Positions 35,153 to 44,447 of a stretch of 64,000 nucleotides of DNA are shown in pieces (position 1 is the first letter of the stretch; the number at the start of each line of letters is the position of its first letter). The notes beneath the pieces were generated by a model. That model saw only the letters and a list, made by a program, of their open reading frames with translations, did not search any database and had not been told where the DNA came from. The DNA comes from Catenulispora sp. GP43 (lineage in GTDB: Bacteria > Actinomycetota > Actinomycetes > Streptomycetales > Catenulisporaceae). The stretch is taken from assembly GCF_041260665.1 (NCBI RefSeq), contig NZ_JBGCCT010000020.1, forward strand, positions 181,117-245,116. The letters are read 5' to 3'. The position numbers and the translations under genes were made by a program.

Positions 35153-36862
35153 ATGACCGAGGCACCCAGCGAGGCACCCTCCGCACCCCGCACCGTGATC
35201 CTCACGGTCGACGACGACCCGGGTGTCTCCCGCGCCGTCGCCCGGGACCTGCGCCGCCGCTACGGCGGCGACTACCGGATCGTTCGCACCGAGTCCGGCG
35301 CCGCCGCGCTCGAGGCGCTCCAGGAGCTCAAGCTGCGCGGGGACCTGGTGTCCCTGCTGATCGCCGATCACCGGATGCCGGAGATGAACGGCGTGGAGTT
35401 CCTGGGACGGGCCCTGGAGGTCTTCCCGGCCGCGCGCAGCATCCTGCTGACCGCCTACGCCGACACCGACGCCGCCATCGACGCGATCAACATCGTCGAC
35501 CTCGACCACTACCTGCTCAAGCCCTGGGACCCGCCGGAGACCAAGCTCTACCCGGTGGTCGACAGCCTGCTCGACGCCTGGCTGGCCGAGGACCACCGCG
35601 CGGTGCTGGAGACCCGGGTCGTCGGCCACCGCTGGTCGGCGCGCTCGACCCAGGTGCGCGAGTTCCTGGCCCGCAACCAGGTCCCCTACCGCTGGTACGC
35701 CTCCGACGAGCCGGAGGGCCAGCGGCTGCTGGCGGCCGCGGGGCAGGACCCGGACGCGACCGGCCCGGCCGCGGCCCGGCTGCCGCTGGTGATCGCCCCC
35801 GACGGCGGCATCCTGCTGGAACCCGACGACCAGGAGCTCGCCGACCACGTCGGCCTGCGCACGACGCCGGCCGGCGAGTTCTACGACCTGATCGTCGTCG
35901 GCGGCGGACCGGCGGGCCTGAGCGCCTCGGTCTACGGCGCCTCCGAAGGGCTGCGGACCGTCCTGGTGGAGCGCCTGGCCACCGGCGGCCAGGCCGGCCA
36001 GAGCTCGCGGATCGAGAACTACCTCGGCTTCCCCGAGGGCGTCTCCGGCGCGCAGCTGACCGGCCGCGCCCGCCGCCAGGCGGCCAAGTTCGGCGCCGAG
36101 ATCCTCACCGCGCGCGAGGTCGCGGGGCTGGAGACCTGCGGGTCCTCGCGCCTGGTGCGGTTCGCCGACGGGACGTCCATCGGCGCGCACACGGTCATCC
36201 TGGCGTTGGGCGTGGAGTACCGGCGGCTGCTGGCCCCGGGCGTCGAGGACCTCACCGGCAAGGGCATCTCCTACGGCTCCTCGCTGTCCGAGGCGGTGAA
36301 CTGCGAGGGCAAGGACGTCTTCATCGTCGGCGGCGCGAACTCGGCCGGGCAGGCCGCGGTGTACCTGTCGCGGTTCGCAAAGTCGGTGACGCTGGTCGTA
36401 CGTGCCGAGTCGCTGGAAGCCTCGATGTCGTACTACCTGATCCAGCAGATCGCGCAGATCCCCTCGATCGTCGTGCGGACCCAGACCGAGGTCGTCCAGG
36501 CCCACGGCGAGGAGCACCTGGAGCGGCTCACGCTGCGGAACTCGGCCGCCGGCACGACCGAGGACGTGGACGCGCAGTGGATGTTCGTGTTCATCGGCGC
36601 CGCCCCGACCACCGACTGGCTCGACGGCGTCGTGGACCGGGACCCGCGCGGGTTCGTGCTCACCGGCCCGGACCTGGTCGCCGGCACCGAGTCGATCAAG
36701 GGCTGGACCCTGGATCGCACGCCCTACCTGCTGGAGACGAACGTGCCGGGGGTGTTCGCGATCGGCGACGTCCGGTCGGAGTCCACCAAGCGGGTCGCCT
36801 CGGCGGTGGGAGAGGGCGCGATGGCCGTCATGCTCGTGCACCGGTACGTGGAGAAGCTGTGA
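35153..36862 (+). CDS. Response-regulator receiver fused to thioredoxin reductase-like FAD protein
   Basis: The product has 569 residues. ATG 35153 has GGAAG at 7 nt. Residues 14-130 form a receiver domain (VDDDPG, phospho-acceptor Asp72 in IADHRMPEMNG, Lys123). A middle segment (about 155-235) resembles a small thioredoxin-like fold. Residues 243-569 form a thioredoxin-reductase-type flavoprotein (GGGPAGLSASVYGASEG, VFIVGGANSAGQAA, VFAIGDV). The redox CxxC pair is absent: the site reads SYGSSLSEAVNCEG with one Cys. It is coupled by GTGA overlap to a histidine kinase, so phosphorylation may control flavin chemistry. Confidence 0.88.
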   Translation: MTEAPSEAPSAPRTVILTVDDDPGVSRAVARDLRRRYGGDYRIVRTESGAAALEALQELKLRGDLVSLLIADHRMPEMNGVEFLGRALEVFPAARSILLTAYADTDAAIDAINIVDLDHYLLKPWDPPETKLYPVVDSLLDAWLAEDHRAVLETRVVGHRWSARSTQVREFLARNQVPYRWYASDEPEGQRLLAAAGQDPDATGPAAARLPLVIAPDGGILLEPDDQELADHVGLRTTPAGEFYDLIVVGGGPAGLSASVYGASEGLRTVLVERLATGGQAGQSSRIENYLGFPEGVSGAQLTGRARRQAAKFGAEILTAREVAGLETCGSSRLVRFADGTSIGAHTVILALGVEYRRLLAPGVEDLTGKGISYGSSLSEAVNCEGKDVFIVGGANSAGQAAVYLSRFAKSVTLVVRAESLEASMSYYLIQQIAQIPSIVVRTQTEVVQAHGEEHLERLTLRNSAAGTTEDVDAQWMFVFIGAAPTTDWLDGVVDRDPRGFVLTGPDLVAGTESIKGWTLDRTPYLLETNVPGVFAIGDVRSESTKRVASAVGEGAMAVMLVHRYVEKL

Positions 36863-38322
36863 GCGCGCCATGCAGCGTTGAGGAACTGCGCACCCTGTTC
36901 CTGTTCGAGAAGCTCACCGAGGAACAGCTGGACTGGCTGTGCGAGCACGGGACCGTCGAGGCCTTCGAACCCGGCCAGGTGTATGCCGAGGGCGACGCGG
37001 CGCAGTGGTTCTTTGTCCTGCTTGAGGGGACGGTCGTGCTGTCGCGGCGGGTCGGGGTCGACAACGTCGAGGTGAACCGGACCTCCCAGCGCGGCGTCTA
37101 CACCGGCGCCTTCCAGGCCTACCTCGGCGACCGGGTCCCGCAGATCTACCGGAACTCGCTGTCGGTCACCGTGCCGTCCCGGTTCTTCGTGGTGTCGGCC
37201 GAACTGTTCTCGACCGTGATGCACGAGTGGTTCCCGATGGCGGTGCACTTGTTGGAGGGCCTGTTCTTCGGCACCCAGATCCAGCAGCAGATCGTCGGCG
37301 GCCGGGAGCGGCTGCTCGCGCTCGGCGCCCTGTCCGCCGGGCTCACCCACGAGCTGAACAACCCGGCGGGGGCCGCTCTGCGCGCCGCCTCCTCCCTGCG
37401 TGAGGACGTGGCCGGCGCGCGCTCGGACCTGGCCGCGATCGCCGCCCACGGCGACCGCGCCCCGAGCCTGGACACCCTGGTCACGCTGCTGAACTGCGCG
37501 ACGGAGAAGGCGGCGGGGGCGAACGCCTCGGCCCTGGGCCCGCTGGAGATCTCCGACCGCGAGGACGCGATGGGCGACTGGCTCGACGACCGGGGCGTGG
37601 CCAACGGCTGGCAGCTGGCCTCGACGTTCGTGCAGGCCGGCCTGGAGGCCGACGACCTGGACCGGATCACCGGCACCGTCGAGGACGACGTCCTGCCGGC
37701 GGTGCTGTCCTGGCTGAGCCGCACCCTGGAGACCGAGGCCCTGACCGCCGAGATCGAGGAGGCGACCGACCGCGTCTCGACGCTGGTCGGCGCCGCGAAG
37801 CAGTACTCGCAGCTCGACCGCGCCGCGCAGCAGGACGTGGACGTGCACGACCTGCTGGACAGCACCGTGACCATGCTCGCCGGGAAGATCCCCGACGGCG
37901 TGCGCGTGCTGAAGGAGTACGGAACCGGCCTGCCGAAGGTCCCCGCCTACCCGGCCGAGCTGAACCAGGTCTGGACGAACCTCATCGACAACGCCGTCGC
38001 CGCGATGGACGAGGCCGGAACGCTGACCATCAGCACCGGCCTGGACCGCGACGCCCTGGTCGTCGAGTTCCGCGACACCGGTCCCGGCGTGCCCGAGGAG
38101 ATCAAGGAGCGGATCTTCGAACCCTTCTTCACGACCAAGCCCGTCGGCAAGGGGACCGGTTTGGGCCTGGACATCTCTTGGCGGATCGTGGTCGGCAGGC
38201 ACCACGGGGATCTGAGCGTGGAGTCGGTGCCGGGCGACACGCGGTTCCGGGTGCGGTTGCCGCTGACGTGGAACGGACAGGCCGAGGCGGAGCAGGGCGC
38301 GTCCCCAGCCGCTGCAAGCTGA
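36859..38322 (+). CDS. Histidine kinase with N-terminal cyclic-nucleotide-binding domain
   Basis: The product has 487 residues; GTG 36859 overlaps the previous stop. A cNMP-binding beta-barrel spans about 5-135 (LFEKLTEEQLDWLCEHGTVEAF, YAEGDAAQWFFVLLEG). A helical dimerisation region carries His164 (LTHELNNPAG), and the ATPase domain shows NLIDNAVAAM, DTGPGVPEEI and GTGLGLDIS. It has no membrane segment, so it senses a cytoplasmic signal. Its likely partner is the receiver-reductase protein encoded just before. Confidence 0.9.
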   Translation: MSAPCSVEELRTLFLFEKLTEEQLDWLCEHGTVEAFEPGQVYAEGDAAQWFFVLLEGTVVLSRRVGVDNVEVNRTSQRGVYTGAFQAYLGDRVPQIYRNSLSVTVPSRFFVVSAELFSTVMHEWFPMAVHLLEGLFFGTQIQQQIVGGRERLLALGALSAGLTHELNNPAGAALRAASSLREDVAGARSDLAAIAAHGDRAPSLDTLVTLLNCATEKAAGANASALGPLEISDREDAMGDWLDDRGVANGWQLASTFVQAGLEADDLDRITGTVEDDVLPAVLSWLSRTLETEALTAEIEEATDRVSTLVGAAKQYSQLDRAAQQDVDVHDLLDSTVTMLAGKIPDGVRVLKEYGTGLPKVPAYPAELNQVWTNLIDNAVAAMDEAGTLTISTGLDRDALVVEFRDTGPGVPEEIKERIFEPFFTTKPVGKGTGLGLDISWRIVVGRHHGDLSVESVPGDTRFRVRLPLTWNGQAEAEQGASPAAAS

Positions 38323-38353
38323 GGACGCACCGTACCCGATACCCGATCCGTAT

Positions 38354-39892
38354 CTACTTCGGGGTCATCACCGTCAGGCCCGGCCCCACCTGAGGGTTCT
38401 GCGGCGCGAGCACGTAGGTCCCGGCGGCCGTCTGGACCAGCGTCCCGGAGTCGGGGTCGACGTTGTCCGCGAGCACGTACTGCTGGCTCGGCTTGCCGGT
38501 GGCCGGGTCCAGCTTCTCCACGGGGCAGGCGTTGCCCAGGGAGTGCAGGTCGATCACGACCAGCGGCGAGGAGTCCGGCGCGAGGCCGGTCAGCCAGAGG
38601 TCGGTCAGCGCCATGCTCTCGAACGTGGCCTGATACGACCACAGCTTCGCACCGGTGGTGACGTTGTACGCCGTCACCCCCTCGCTGCCGTTGGCGCTCT
38701 TGGCGTCGGCGTACAGCGTGGTGCCGGCCACCAGGGCGTTGGGATGCGGCGTGGTGAGCGTGGTGCCGGCCTGGTTGTCGTCGGCCGGGATGGTCGCGGT
38801 CTGCTTGCCGCCGCCGTCGAAGGCCAGGAACTCGGCGCCGTCCTTCAGGTCGTTGCCGACCAGGGTGCTCTTCGAGGACGCGGCCAGGATCACCACCGGG
38901 TTCGTCGAGATCACCGCGCGCATGCGGTAGTCGGGCGCGGTCGGGGTCTGCCACAGGTGCTTGCCGGTGGCGGCGTCGACGGCCACGTAGTTTCCGACGC
39001 CGGTCTGGCCGCCGCCCTCGCAGTGCTCCTGGACGATGACCACGCTCCCCATCCCGCCGGTGTTCTGCGGGGAGCAGTTCTTGGCGGTCGCGCTGTAGGT
39101 CCAGACCGTGTTGCCGGTGGCGGCGTCCACACCGGCCACCGCGTCGCTGTCGCTGGCGACCACGACGACGGAGCCGTCGACGAACGTGCTGCCGGTGGCG
39201 GCGTCGGCCACCTTGTTCTCCGAGTGCAGCACCCACAGCTGCTTGCCGGTGTTCGCATCGACACCGATCACCGAGTCACAGCTGAAGTTCCCGTCCTTGC
39301 TGTAGAAGATCGCGCCGACCCCGCCGGGCGCCAGCGTCGGCGACGCCGAGCACGGCACGAGCCCGGCCGCCGGCGGGGCGATCGTGAACAGCTTCCTGCC
39401 GCTGGACAGGTCGTAGCCGGCGGCCCCGCTGTCGCCGATGCGGACGACGCTGTGCGCGGTCTGCCAGAGGCCGACCAGGTTGTCATGGGTGTCGGAGGTG
39501 CTCCAGGCCTGCTTGAGCGTGGCCGTCGGCATGTTCCCGCCCGAACCGGCCTGGTCGTTCTTGCTCGACGACTTGTGCAGGACGAAGTACCCGGCGCCGG
39601 CCGCGATCAGGACCACGACGAGAAGGCCGCTGATGATCCAACCAGCCTTGCTCTTCTTCTTCGGCGGCGTCGGATACGGGTTCTGCGGTATGGGATTTCC
39701 GTACTGTGGCGGCGGCGCGTACCCCTGGTTCGGGTAGTTCGCTTGGCCCGGGTAGCCCCCTTGGCCCGGGAAGCCCCCTTGCCCCGGGTAGTTCGCCTGA
39801 CCCTGATAGTTCGGCGGATATCCGGGCGGTGGAGCGGTGGTTCCCTGCGCAGGCCAATTGGCCGGCCCCTCGTTGCCGGGTCCCGTTGTCAT
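38354..39892 (-). CDS. Membrane-anchored PQQ-like beta-propeller protein
   Basis: The product has 512 residues. The N-terminus is Pro/Gly/Gln/Tyr-rich with repeats of the NYPGQGG type, followed by KKKSKAGW and one membrane segment at about 84-106 (IISGLLVVVLIAAGAGYFVL). The external part carries repeats of the PQQ propeller type (VDAATGKHLWQTP, VDANTGKQLWVLH, VDAATGNTVWTYS). Such proteins often act as scaffolds or sensors rather than PQQ enzymes. No catalytic residues are evident. Confidence 0.85.
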   Translation of the reverse strand: MTTGPGNEGPANWPAQGTTAPPPGYPPNYQGQANYPGQGGFPGQGGYPGQANYPNQGYAPPPQYGNPIPQNPYPTPPKKKSKAGWIISGLLVVVLIAAGAGYFVLHKSSSKNDQAGSGGNMPTATLKQAWSTSDTHDNLVGLWQTAHSVVRIGDSGAAGYDLSSGRKLFTIAPPAAGLVPCSASPTLAPGGVGAIFYSKDGNFSCDSVIGVDANTGKQLWVLHSENKVADAATGSTFVDGSVVVVASDSDAVAGVDAATGNTVWTYSATAKNCSPQNTGGMGSVVIVQEHCEGGGQTGVGNYVAVDAATGKHLWQTPTAPDYRMRAVISTNPVVILAASSKSTLVGNDLKDGAEFLAFDGGGKQTATIPADDNQAGTTLTTPHPNALVAGTTLYADAKSANGSEGVTAYNVTTGAKLWSYQATFESMALTDLWLTGLAPDSSPLVVIDLHSLGNACPVEKLDPATGKPSQQYVLADNVDPDSGTLVQTAAGTYVLAPQNPQVGPGLTVMTPK

Positions 39893-40094
39893 CCTGTCGT
39901 CACCTCACGTGCTGGTTGAGTGCTGCCGCCATATGGCGATCACGCGACGGGCAGTGTACCGAGCGCCCTCGCATCAGCCCGCGCGCCCCAGCCCGACCGT
40001 GATACCGCCGGCACCCTCCGGCGCCTCGACGATCGTTGTCAGCCGTCCCCCTGGCTGATCATCAGGGTGCGAACTATAGCGCGAGAATTTCCGG

Positions 40095-41318
40095 CTACTG
40101 AGTCCCCTCCCGCATCCCCCACGGGGACCCGTACTCCACCAGCAGATCCAGGAACGGCCGCGGCGCGAACGCCTCCGGCCCCAGCACCCCGGACCCGCTC
40201 CACACCCCGCTCGCCAGCAGCTCCAGCGCCACCACCGGGTTGATCGCGGTCTGCCAGACCACGGCCTGCGAGCCGTACTCGCGCATCGACCACTCGTTGT
40301 CGACCACGTGGTACAGGTACACCTCGCGGGGCACGCCGTCCTTGGTGCCGCTCACCCAGGTCCCGGCGCAGGTCTTGCCGCGCATGCGGTCGCCGAGCGT
40401 GGCCGGGTCCGGGAGCGCGGCGGCGACCACGTCGCGCGGGGACACCGCCGCCGGCCCCCGGTCGCTGGCGACCACGAGCGGCTCGGTGCGGTCCAGGCCC
40501 AGCTCGTGCAGGGTCTTCAGCTTGCCGATGAAGTCGTCGCCGAGCCCGTACTTGAACGTCACGCGCTTGGCGTCGACCCAGCGCGGGACCAGCAGGACCT
40601 CCTCGTGCTCGACGTTCACGCACTCCACCGGCCCGATGCCCTCCGGGAAGTCGAACACCTCCGGCTCGCTGAACGGAGCCGTGGTGAACCAGCCGCGGTC
40701 GCGCTCGTAGACCACCGGCGGGTTCAGGCACTCCTCGATCGTGGTCCAGATGCTGAACGACGGGGCGAAGTCGTAGCCCTCGACGGTCAGGTTCGCGCCG
40801 TCGCGGATGCCGATCTCGTCGATCTCGTCGAACAGCTCGTCGGCGGCGTAGCGCGCGAAGACGTCCGACAGCCCCGGCTCGACGCCCATCCCGACCAGCG
40901 CCAGCACACCGGCCTTCTCCCACTCCGGGGCGCGGGCGAACTGCGCGTCGCCGAGCTTCTCGCCGCACTCCTGGTAGGGCCGCTCGGGGTGCGGGTGGGA
41001 CAGCGACATCGCCATGTCCAGGTAGCCGGCGCCGGCGGCCAGGGCGGCGTCGAACAGCGGCAGCACGAAGCGCGGGTCGGTGGCGTTCAGCAGGACGTCG
41101 CAGCGGTGCTCGGCGAGCAGCGCGAGCACGGCGTCGCGGTCGGAGGCGTCGACGCGGGCCGCGCCGAACCGGGCGTCGCCGCCGAGCGCGGCCACCGCCG
41201 CCTCGGCGCGCGCCGGGTCGTAGTCGGCGACCACGAAGTGCTCGAAGAAGGAACGGCGGGCGGCGATACGGGTCACGGCGGTGCCCACACCGCCGGCGCC
41301 CACGAGAAGGATTCGCAT
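40095..41318 (-). CDS. Saccharopine dehydrogenase-like protein
   Basis: The product has 407 residues from ATG 41318. The N-terminal Rossmann fold shows RILLVGAGGVGTAVTRIAA and VVADYDPARAEAAV. The C-terminal part follows the saccharopine reductase type (MGVEPGLSDVFARYAADELF, GYDFAPSFSIWTTIEECLNPP). Related enzymes handle lysine or carboxynorspermidine-type substrates; which applies here is unknown. The divergent TetR gene lies 68 bp away with a dyad between, so repression is likely. The 202-bp spacer at its 3' end (39893-40094) holds no gene. Confidence 0.85.
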   Translation of the reverse strand: MRILLVGAGGVGTAVTRIAARRSFFEHFVVADYDPARAEAAVAALGGDARFGAARVDASDRDAVLALLAEHRCDVLLNATDPRFVLPLFDAALAAGAGYLDMAMSLSHPHPERPYQECGEKLGDAQFARAPEWEKAGVLALVGMGVEPGLSDVFARYAADELFDEIDEIGIRDGANLTVEGYDFAPSFSIWTTIEECLNPPVVYERDRGWFTTAPFSEPEVFDFPEGIGPVECVNVEHEEVLLVPRWVDAKRVTFKYGLGDDFIGKLKTLHELGLDRTEPLVVASDRGPAAVSPRDVVAAALPDPATLGDRMRGKTCAGTWVSGTKDGVPREVYLYHVVDNEWSMREYGSQAVVWQTAINPVVALELLASGVWSGSGVLGPEAFAPRPFLDLLVEYGSPWGMREGTQ

Positions 41319-41346
41319 ACGCAGAGCGAACCGCCCCGGTGTTCTT

Positions 41347-41380
41347 AACGTCAATGGCGTTGGCATAAGCGCGCTAGGCT
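41347..41380. promoter_or_regulatory. TetR operator candidate and leaderless promoter
   Basis: AACGTCA (41347-41353) and TGGCGTT (41355-41361) form a near-perfect dyad between the divergent dehydrogenase and TetR genes. TAGGCT (41375-41380) sits 6 bp before ATG 41387, fitting a leaderless TetR transcript. Confidence 0.5.
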
Positions 41381-41386
41381 GCCGGC

Positions 41387-42088
41387 ATGCCCCCGAAACC
41401 CGTGACCCCCGAGACCGCGCGCCGCCGCCGGCGTCCTACCAAGGCCGGGACGGTCCTGACCCACGACATGATCGTCGCCACCGCGCTGCGGATGCTGGCC
41501 GAGCACGGCGCCGAAGGGCTGTCCGCGCGGCGTCTCGGGCTGGCCCTGGGCGCCGACCCCAGCGCCGTCTACCGCTACTTCGCCGGCATGGACGACCTGG
41601 TGCTGGCCATCGCCGACGAGCTGATCCACCAGGCGCTGACCGACTGGGAGCCGACCGGCCGCTGGCAGGCGGACCTGCGGGCGCTGGGCACCGGCATCCA
41701 CCGCGCCTACCTCGCCCACCCGCAGGCCGCGCAGCTCACCGCGAACCGGGTGTCGGGCCGCACCCACGAGATCGCCGCCGACGAGACCATCCTGGGGATC
41801 CTGCACGGCGCCGGCTTCCGCGGCCCCGCCGCCGCCCGGATCTACCACGCCTTCATCGACCAGACGCTGGCCTTCGCGGCCCTGGACGCGGCCTCCCTCG
41901 CACTCCCGGAGGCGGCGCGCGAAGCCGACGAGCGGCAGTGGCAGGCCACGTACGCGCGGCTGCCGGCCACCACGCACCCGCACATCGCGGCCGCAGCGCC
42001 GTTGCTGGTGGCGCGGATGAACGACAGCGCCTACCCCGCAGCGCTCGATCTCTTGCTGGCCGGCGCCGCCGCCGAACTCGAAGCCTGA
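41387..42088 (+). CDS. TetR family transcriptional regulator
   Basis: The product has 233 residues. A basic N-terminus (ARRRRRPTKAG) leads into the helix-turn-helix LTHDMIVATALRMLAEHG then ARRLGLALGADPSAVYRYF (about 24-66). The C-terminal domain is helical, and the ligand is unknown. It probably controls the divergent dehydrogenase and perhaps the MFS exporter that follows on the same strand. Confidence 0.88.
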   Translation: MPPKPVTPETARRRRRPTKAGTVLTHDMIVATALRMLAEHGAEGLSARRLGLALGADPSAVYRYFAGMDDLVLAIADELIHQALTDWEPTGRWQADLRALGTGIHRAYLAHPQAAQLTANRVSGRTHEIAADETILGILHGAGFRGPAAARIYHAFIDQTLAFAALDAASLALPEAAREADERQWQATYARLPATTHPHIAAAAPLLVARMNDSAYPAALDLLLAGAAAELEA

Positions 42089-42157
42089 TACGCGCCGCGC
42101 CCGAGTGGCGCCGCCCGCCCCGAAACAGGCTCACCGCACCGTTCGCGGCATACGGTT

Positions 42158-42194
42158 CCTTGCTCCTTGCTCCTTGCTCCTTGCTCCTTGCTCC
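42158..42194 (+). repeat. Heptanucleotide tandem repeat upstream of MFS exporter
   Basis: Five perfect copies of CCTTGCT run from 42158 to 42192, plus two bases. The array lies in the 193-bp spacer before the exporter, 88 bp from its GTG. A 7-bp unit changes spacing and phase when copy number shifts. Confidence 0.92.
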
Positions 42195-42281
42195 GTCCCC
42201 GCAATCTCGACGAAGCCCGTCCGGCAGCCGGATTCCCATGATGAACCTGCTACCCGACGTCGCTTCGAAGGAGACGGCACC

Positions 42282-43775
42282 GTGAACGTCGACAAGTCCG
42301 CAGGCCTGTCCCCGGGCGGGACACGCCTGGATCCCCGCGCCTGGACGGCGCTCATCCTGCTGTGCGCGGCCAACTTCATGGTGATCCTCGACTCGCAGGC
42401 CGTGATCCTCGCCGCGCCGACGATCGCCCGGTCGCTGAAGATGACCCCCGGCGCCGCCCAGTGGGTGATCAGCGCCAACCTGATCACCTTCGGCGGACTG
42501 CTGCTGCTCGGCGGGCGGGCCGCGGACCTGCTCGGCCGGCGGCGGCTGTTCCTCATCGGCACGGCGCTGTACCTGGCCGTGTCGCTGCTGTCCGGCTTCG
42601 CCTCGAACGGCGACGTCCTGATCACCGCCCGGGCGCTGCACGGCGTGGCCACGGCGATGATGGCGCCGACCGCGCTGTCGATCCTCACCACCATGTTCCC
42701 CGAGGGGCGGGGCCGGACCAAGGCGCTGGCCGCGTGGCAGGGCATCGCCGGGCTGGGCGCGACGGCCGCGCTGATCATCGGCGGCGAGCTCGTCTCCCAC
42801 TTCGGCTGGCGCTGGATCTTCCTGATGAACGTGCCGGTCGGGGTCGCGATGCTGGTCGCCGGGCCGCTGCTGCTCACCGAGAGCCGGGACCTGTCGGCGG
42901 GCCGGCGCTACGACCTGGCCGGCGCCCTGACCAGCACCTCTGCGCTGCTGCTGATCGTGTACGCGGTCACCAAGGCGCCGGACAACGGCTGGACCGGTTC
43001 CAAGACGCTGGGGATGTTCGGCGGTGCCGTCGCGCTGTTCGTGCTGTTCGCGATCATCGAGAGCCGGGTGGACAGCCCGCTGGTGCCGTTGCGGATCCTG
43101 CGCTCCGGCTCGCTGGTCGGCGGGAACCTGGCCACGGTCGCGATGGGCATGGGGGTGTGGGGCCTGTCGCTGTGCGCCGCGGAGTACGCCCAAGGCGGTC
43201 TCGGCTACACCACGCTGCAGTACGGCGTGAAGGGCTCGCCGCTGCCGGCGATGGCACTGGTCGCCGCGTTCGCCGGACAGCGGCTGATCGGCCGCTTCGG
43301 CCCCCGGCGGGTGACCGCGGTGTGCTCGGTCCTGCTCATAGGCGGCAGCCTGCTGCTGGTCCACGCGGTCGAGAACGGCGGCGGCTACGGCTCCGTCTTC
43401 GCCGGCCTCGCGGTCTTCGGCGCCGGCCTCGGCCTGGCCACGACCGCCTGCTCCACCGCGGCCCTGTCCGGCATCGCCCGCCGCGACGCGGGCCTGGCCT
43501 CCGGCTTCAACGCCGCCGCGTTCCAGATCGGCGGCAGCTTCGGCATCGCGACCGTCACCACCGTGATCGTCTCGCACTCCGTCGGGGCGTCGCAGCAGGC
43601 TGCCATGACGGCGGGCTTCAAGGCCGGGTTCGTGGCCACCGCCTACTTCGGCGCCGCCGCCCTGGCCCTGGCGCTCGTCGTCATGCCCGGCCGCCGGCGC
43701 AGCCGGGAGGCGGAACAGGCCGCCATGGCCGCCGCGGCCGCGCAGGACTCCGGGGCCGTCCCGGTCGATATTTGA
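42282..43775 (+). CDS. MFS drug exporter, DHA2 (14-TM) family
   Basis: The product has 497 residues. GTG 42282 has GGAG at 8 nt. About 14 membrane segments are present with family marks: NFMVILDSQAVILAAPTIA in segment 1, LLLGGRAADLLGRRRLF after segment 2, RALHGVATAMMAPTALSIL (motif C region), and GWRWIFLMNVPVGV. Members export drugs or metabolites by proton exchange. The preceding TetR gene is a likely regulator. Confidence 0.9.
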   Translation: MNVDKSAGLSPGGTRLDPRAWTALILLCAANFMVILDSQAVILAAPTIARSLKMTPGAAQWVISANLITFGGLLLLGGRAADLLGRRRLFLIGTALYLAVSLLSGFASNGDVLITARALHGVATAMMAPTALSILTTMFPEGRGRTKALAAWQGIAGLGATAALIIGGELVSHFGWRWIFLMNVPVGVAMLVAGPLLLTESRDLSAGRRYDLAGALTSTSALLLIVYAVTKAPDNGWTGSKTLGMFGGAVALFVLFAIIESRVDSPLVPLRILRSGSLVGGNLATVAMGMGVWGLSLCAAEYAQGGLGYTTLQYGVKGSPLPAMALVAAFAGQRLIGRFGPRRVTAVCSVLLIGGSLLLVHAVENGGGYGSVFAGLAVFGAGLGLATTACSTAALSGIARRDAGLASGFNAAAFQIGGSFGIATVTTVIVSHSVGASQQAAMTAGFKAGFVATAYFGAAALALALVVMPGRRRSREAEQAAMAAAAAQDSGAVPVDI

Positions 43776-43827
43776 TCGAGTCGATATCTGATTGATCGGA
43801 AACCGAATGCGGGAGTGAATAGAGAGC

Positions 43828-44376
43828 ATGTCGCTGCCGGCCCCCTCGTTGCCCACCGACCGCCTTCTGTTGCGTGCCTTCGACGACACGGACGCGGACG
43901 CCCTCTACGCGCTGCACAGCGACGCCTTCGTCCTGCGCTACTGGGACTCCCCGCCGTGGAGCGAACCCGGCCGCGCCGAGAAGTTCCTCGCGGGATGTCG
44001 GCAGATGGCGCAGGAGGGCACCGGGGCACGGCTGGCCGTGGAACGCCTCGCCGACGGCGCGTTCCTCGGCTGGTGCAGCTTGAGCGGGTGGAACCCGGAT
44101 TTCCGCAGTGCCGCCCTGGGTTACTGCTACAACGCTGCGGCATGGGGCCACGGCTACGCGACCGAGGCGGCGCGCGCTTTGCTGGGGTGGGCTTTCGACA
44201 CGCTGGACCTGAACCGGGTGCAGTCCGAGACTGATACGCGCAACGTGGCGTCGGCCCGCGTGCTGGAGAAGCTCGGCTTCGTGCGTGAGGGGACGCTGCG
44301 GGAGGACTGCGTCGTCAACGGCGACGTCTCGGACTCGTGGGTGTACGGGCTGCTCAGACGAGAGTGGCGGGGGTAG
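43828..44376 (+). CDS. GNAT family N-acetyltransferase (RimJ/RimL-like)
   Basis: The product has 182 residues from ATG 43828. The start TDRLLLRAFDDTDADAL and the acetyl-CoA region YNAAAWGHGYATEAARALLGWAF with NVASARVLEKLGFVREG are typical of RimJ/RimL-type N-acetyltransferases. The loop has AWGHGYA in place of the usual Q/R-x-x-G-x-G/A. The substrate (protein N-terminus, amino acid or antibiotic) is unknown. Confidence 0.88.
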   Translation: MSLPAPSLPTDRLLLRAFDDTDADALYALHSDAFVLRYWDSPPWSEPGRAEKFLAGCRQMAQEGTGARLAVERLADGAFLGWCSLSGWNPDFRSAALGYCYNAAAWGHGYATEAARALLGWAFDTLDLNRVQSETDTRNVASARVLEKLGFVREGTLREDCVVNGDVSDSWVYGLLRREWRG

Positions 44377-44385
44377 CGGGGGCAA

Positions 44386-44408
44386 CCTTCGCGAGCGCGG
44401 CGCGAAGG
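44386..44408. terminator. Hairpin between convergent genes
   Basis: CCTTCGCG (44386-44393) and CGCGAAGG (44401-44408) form a perfect 8-bp stem with a 7-nt loop, just past the acetyltransferase stop and before the stop of the opposing lipoprotein gene. Confidence 0.65.
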
Positions 44409-44447
44409 GGCGCCACCGAGATGAGCGGGTGAACCCGGCCCGGCTCC

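Noticed and set aside
42105..42281. Longer N-terminus for the MFS exporter from an upstream start
   Set aside because: It would translate the heptamer repeat. GTG 42282 has a proper ribosome site and begins the family-typical N-terminus.
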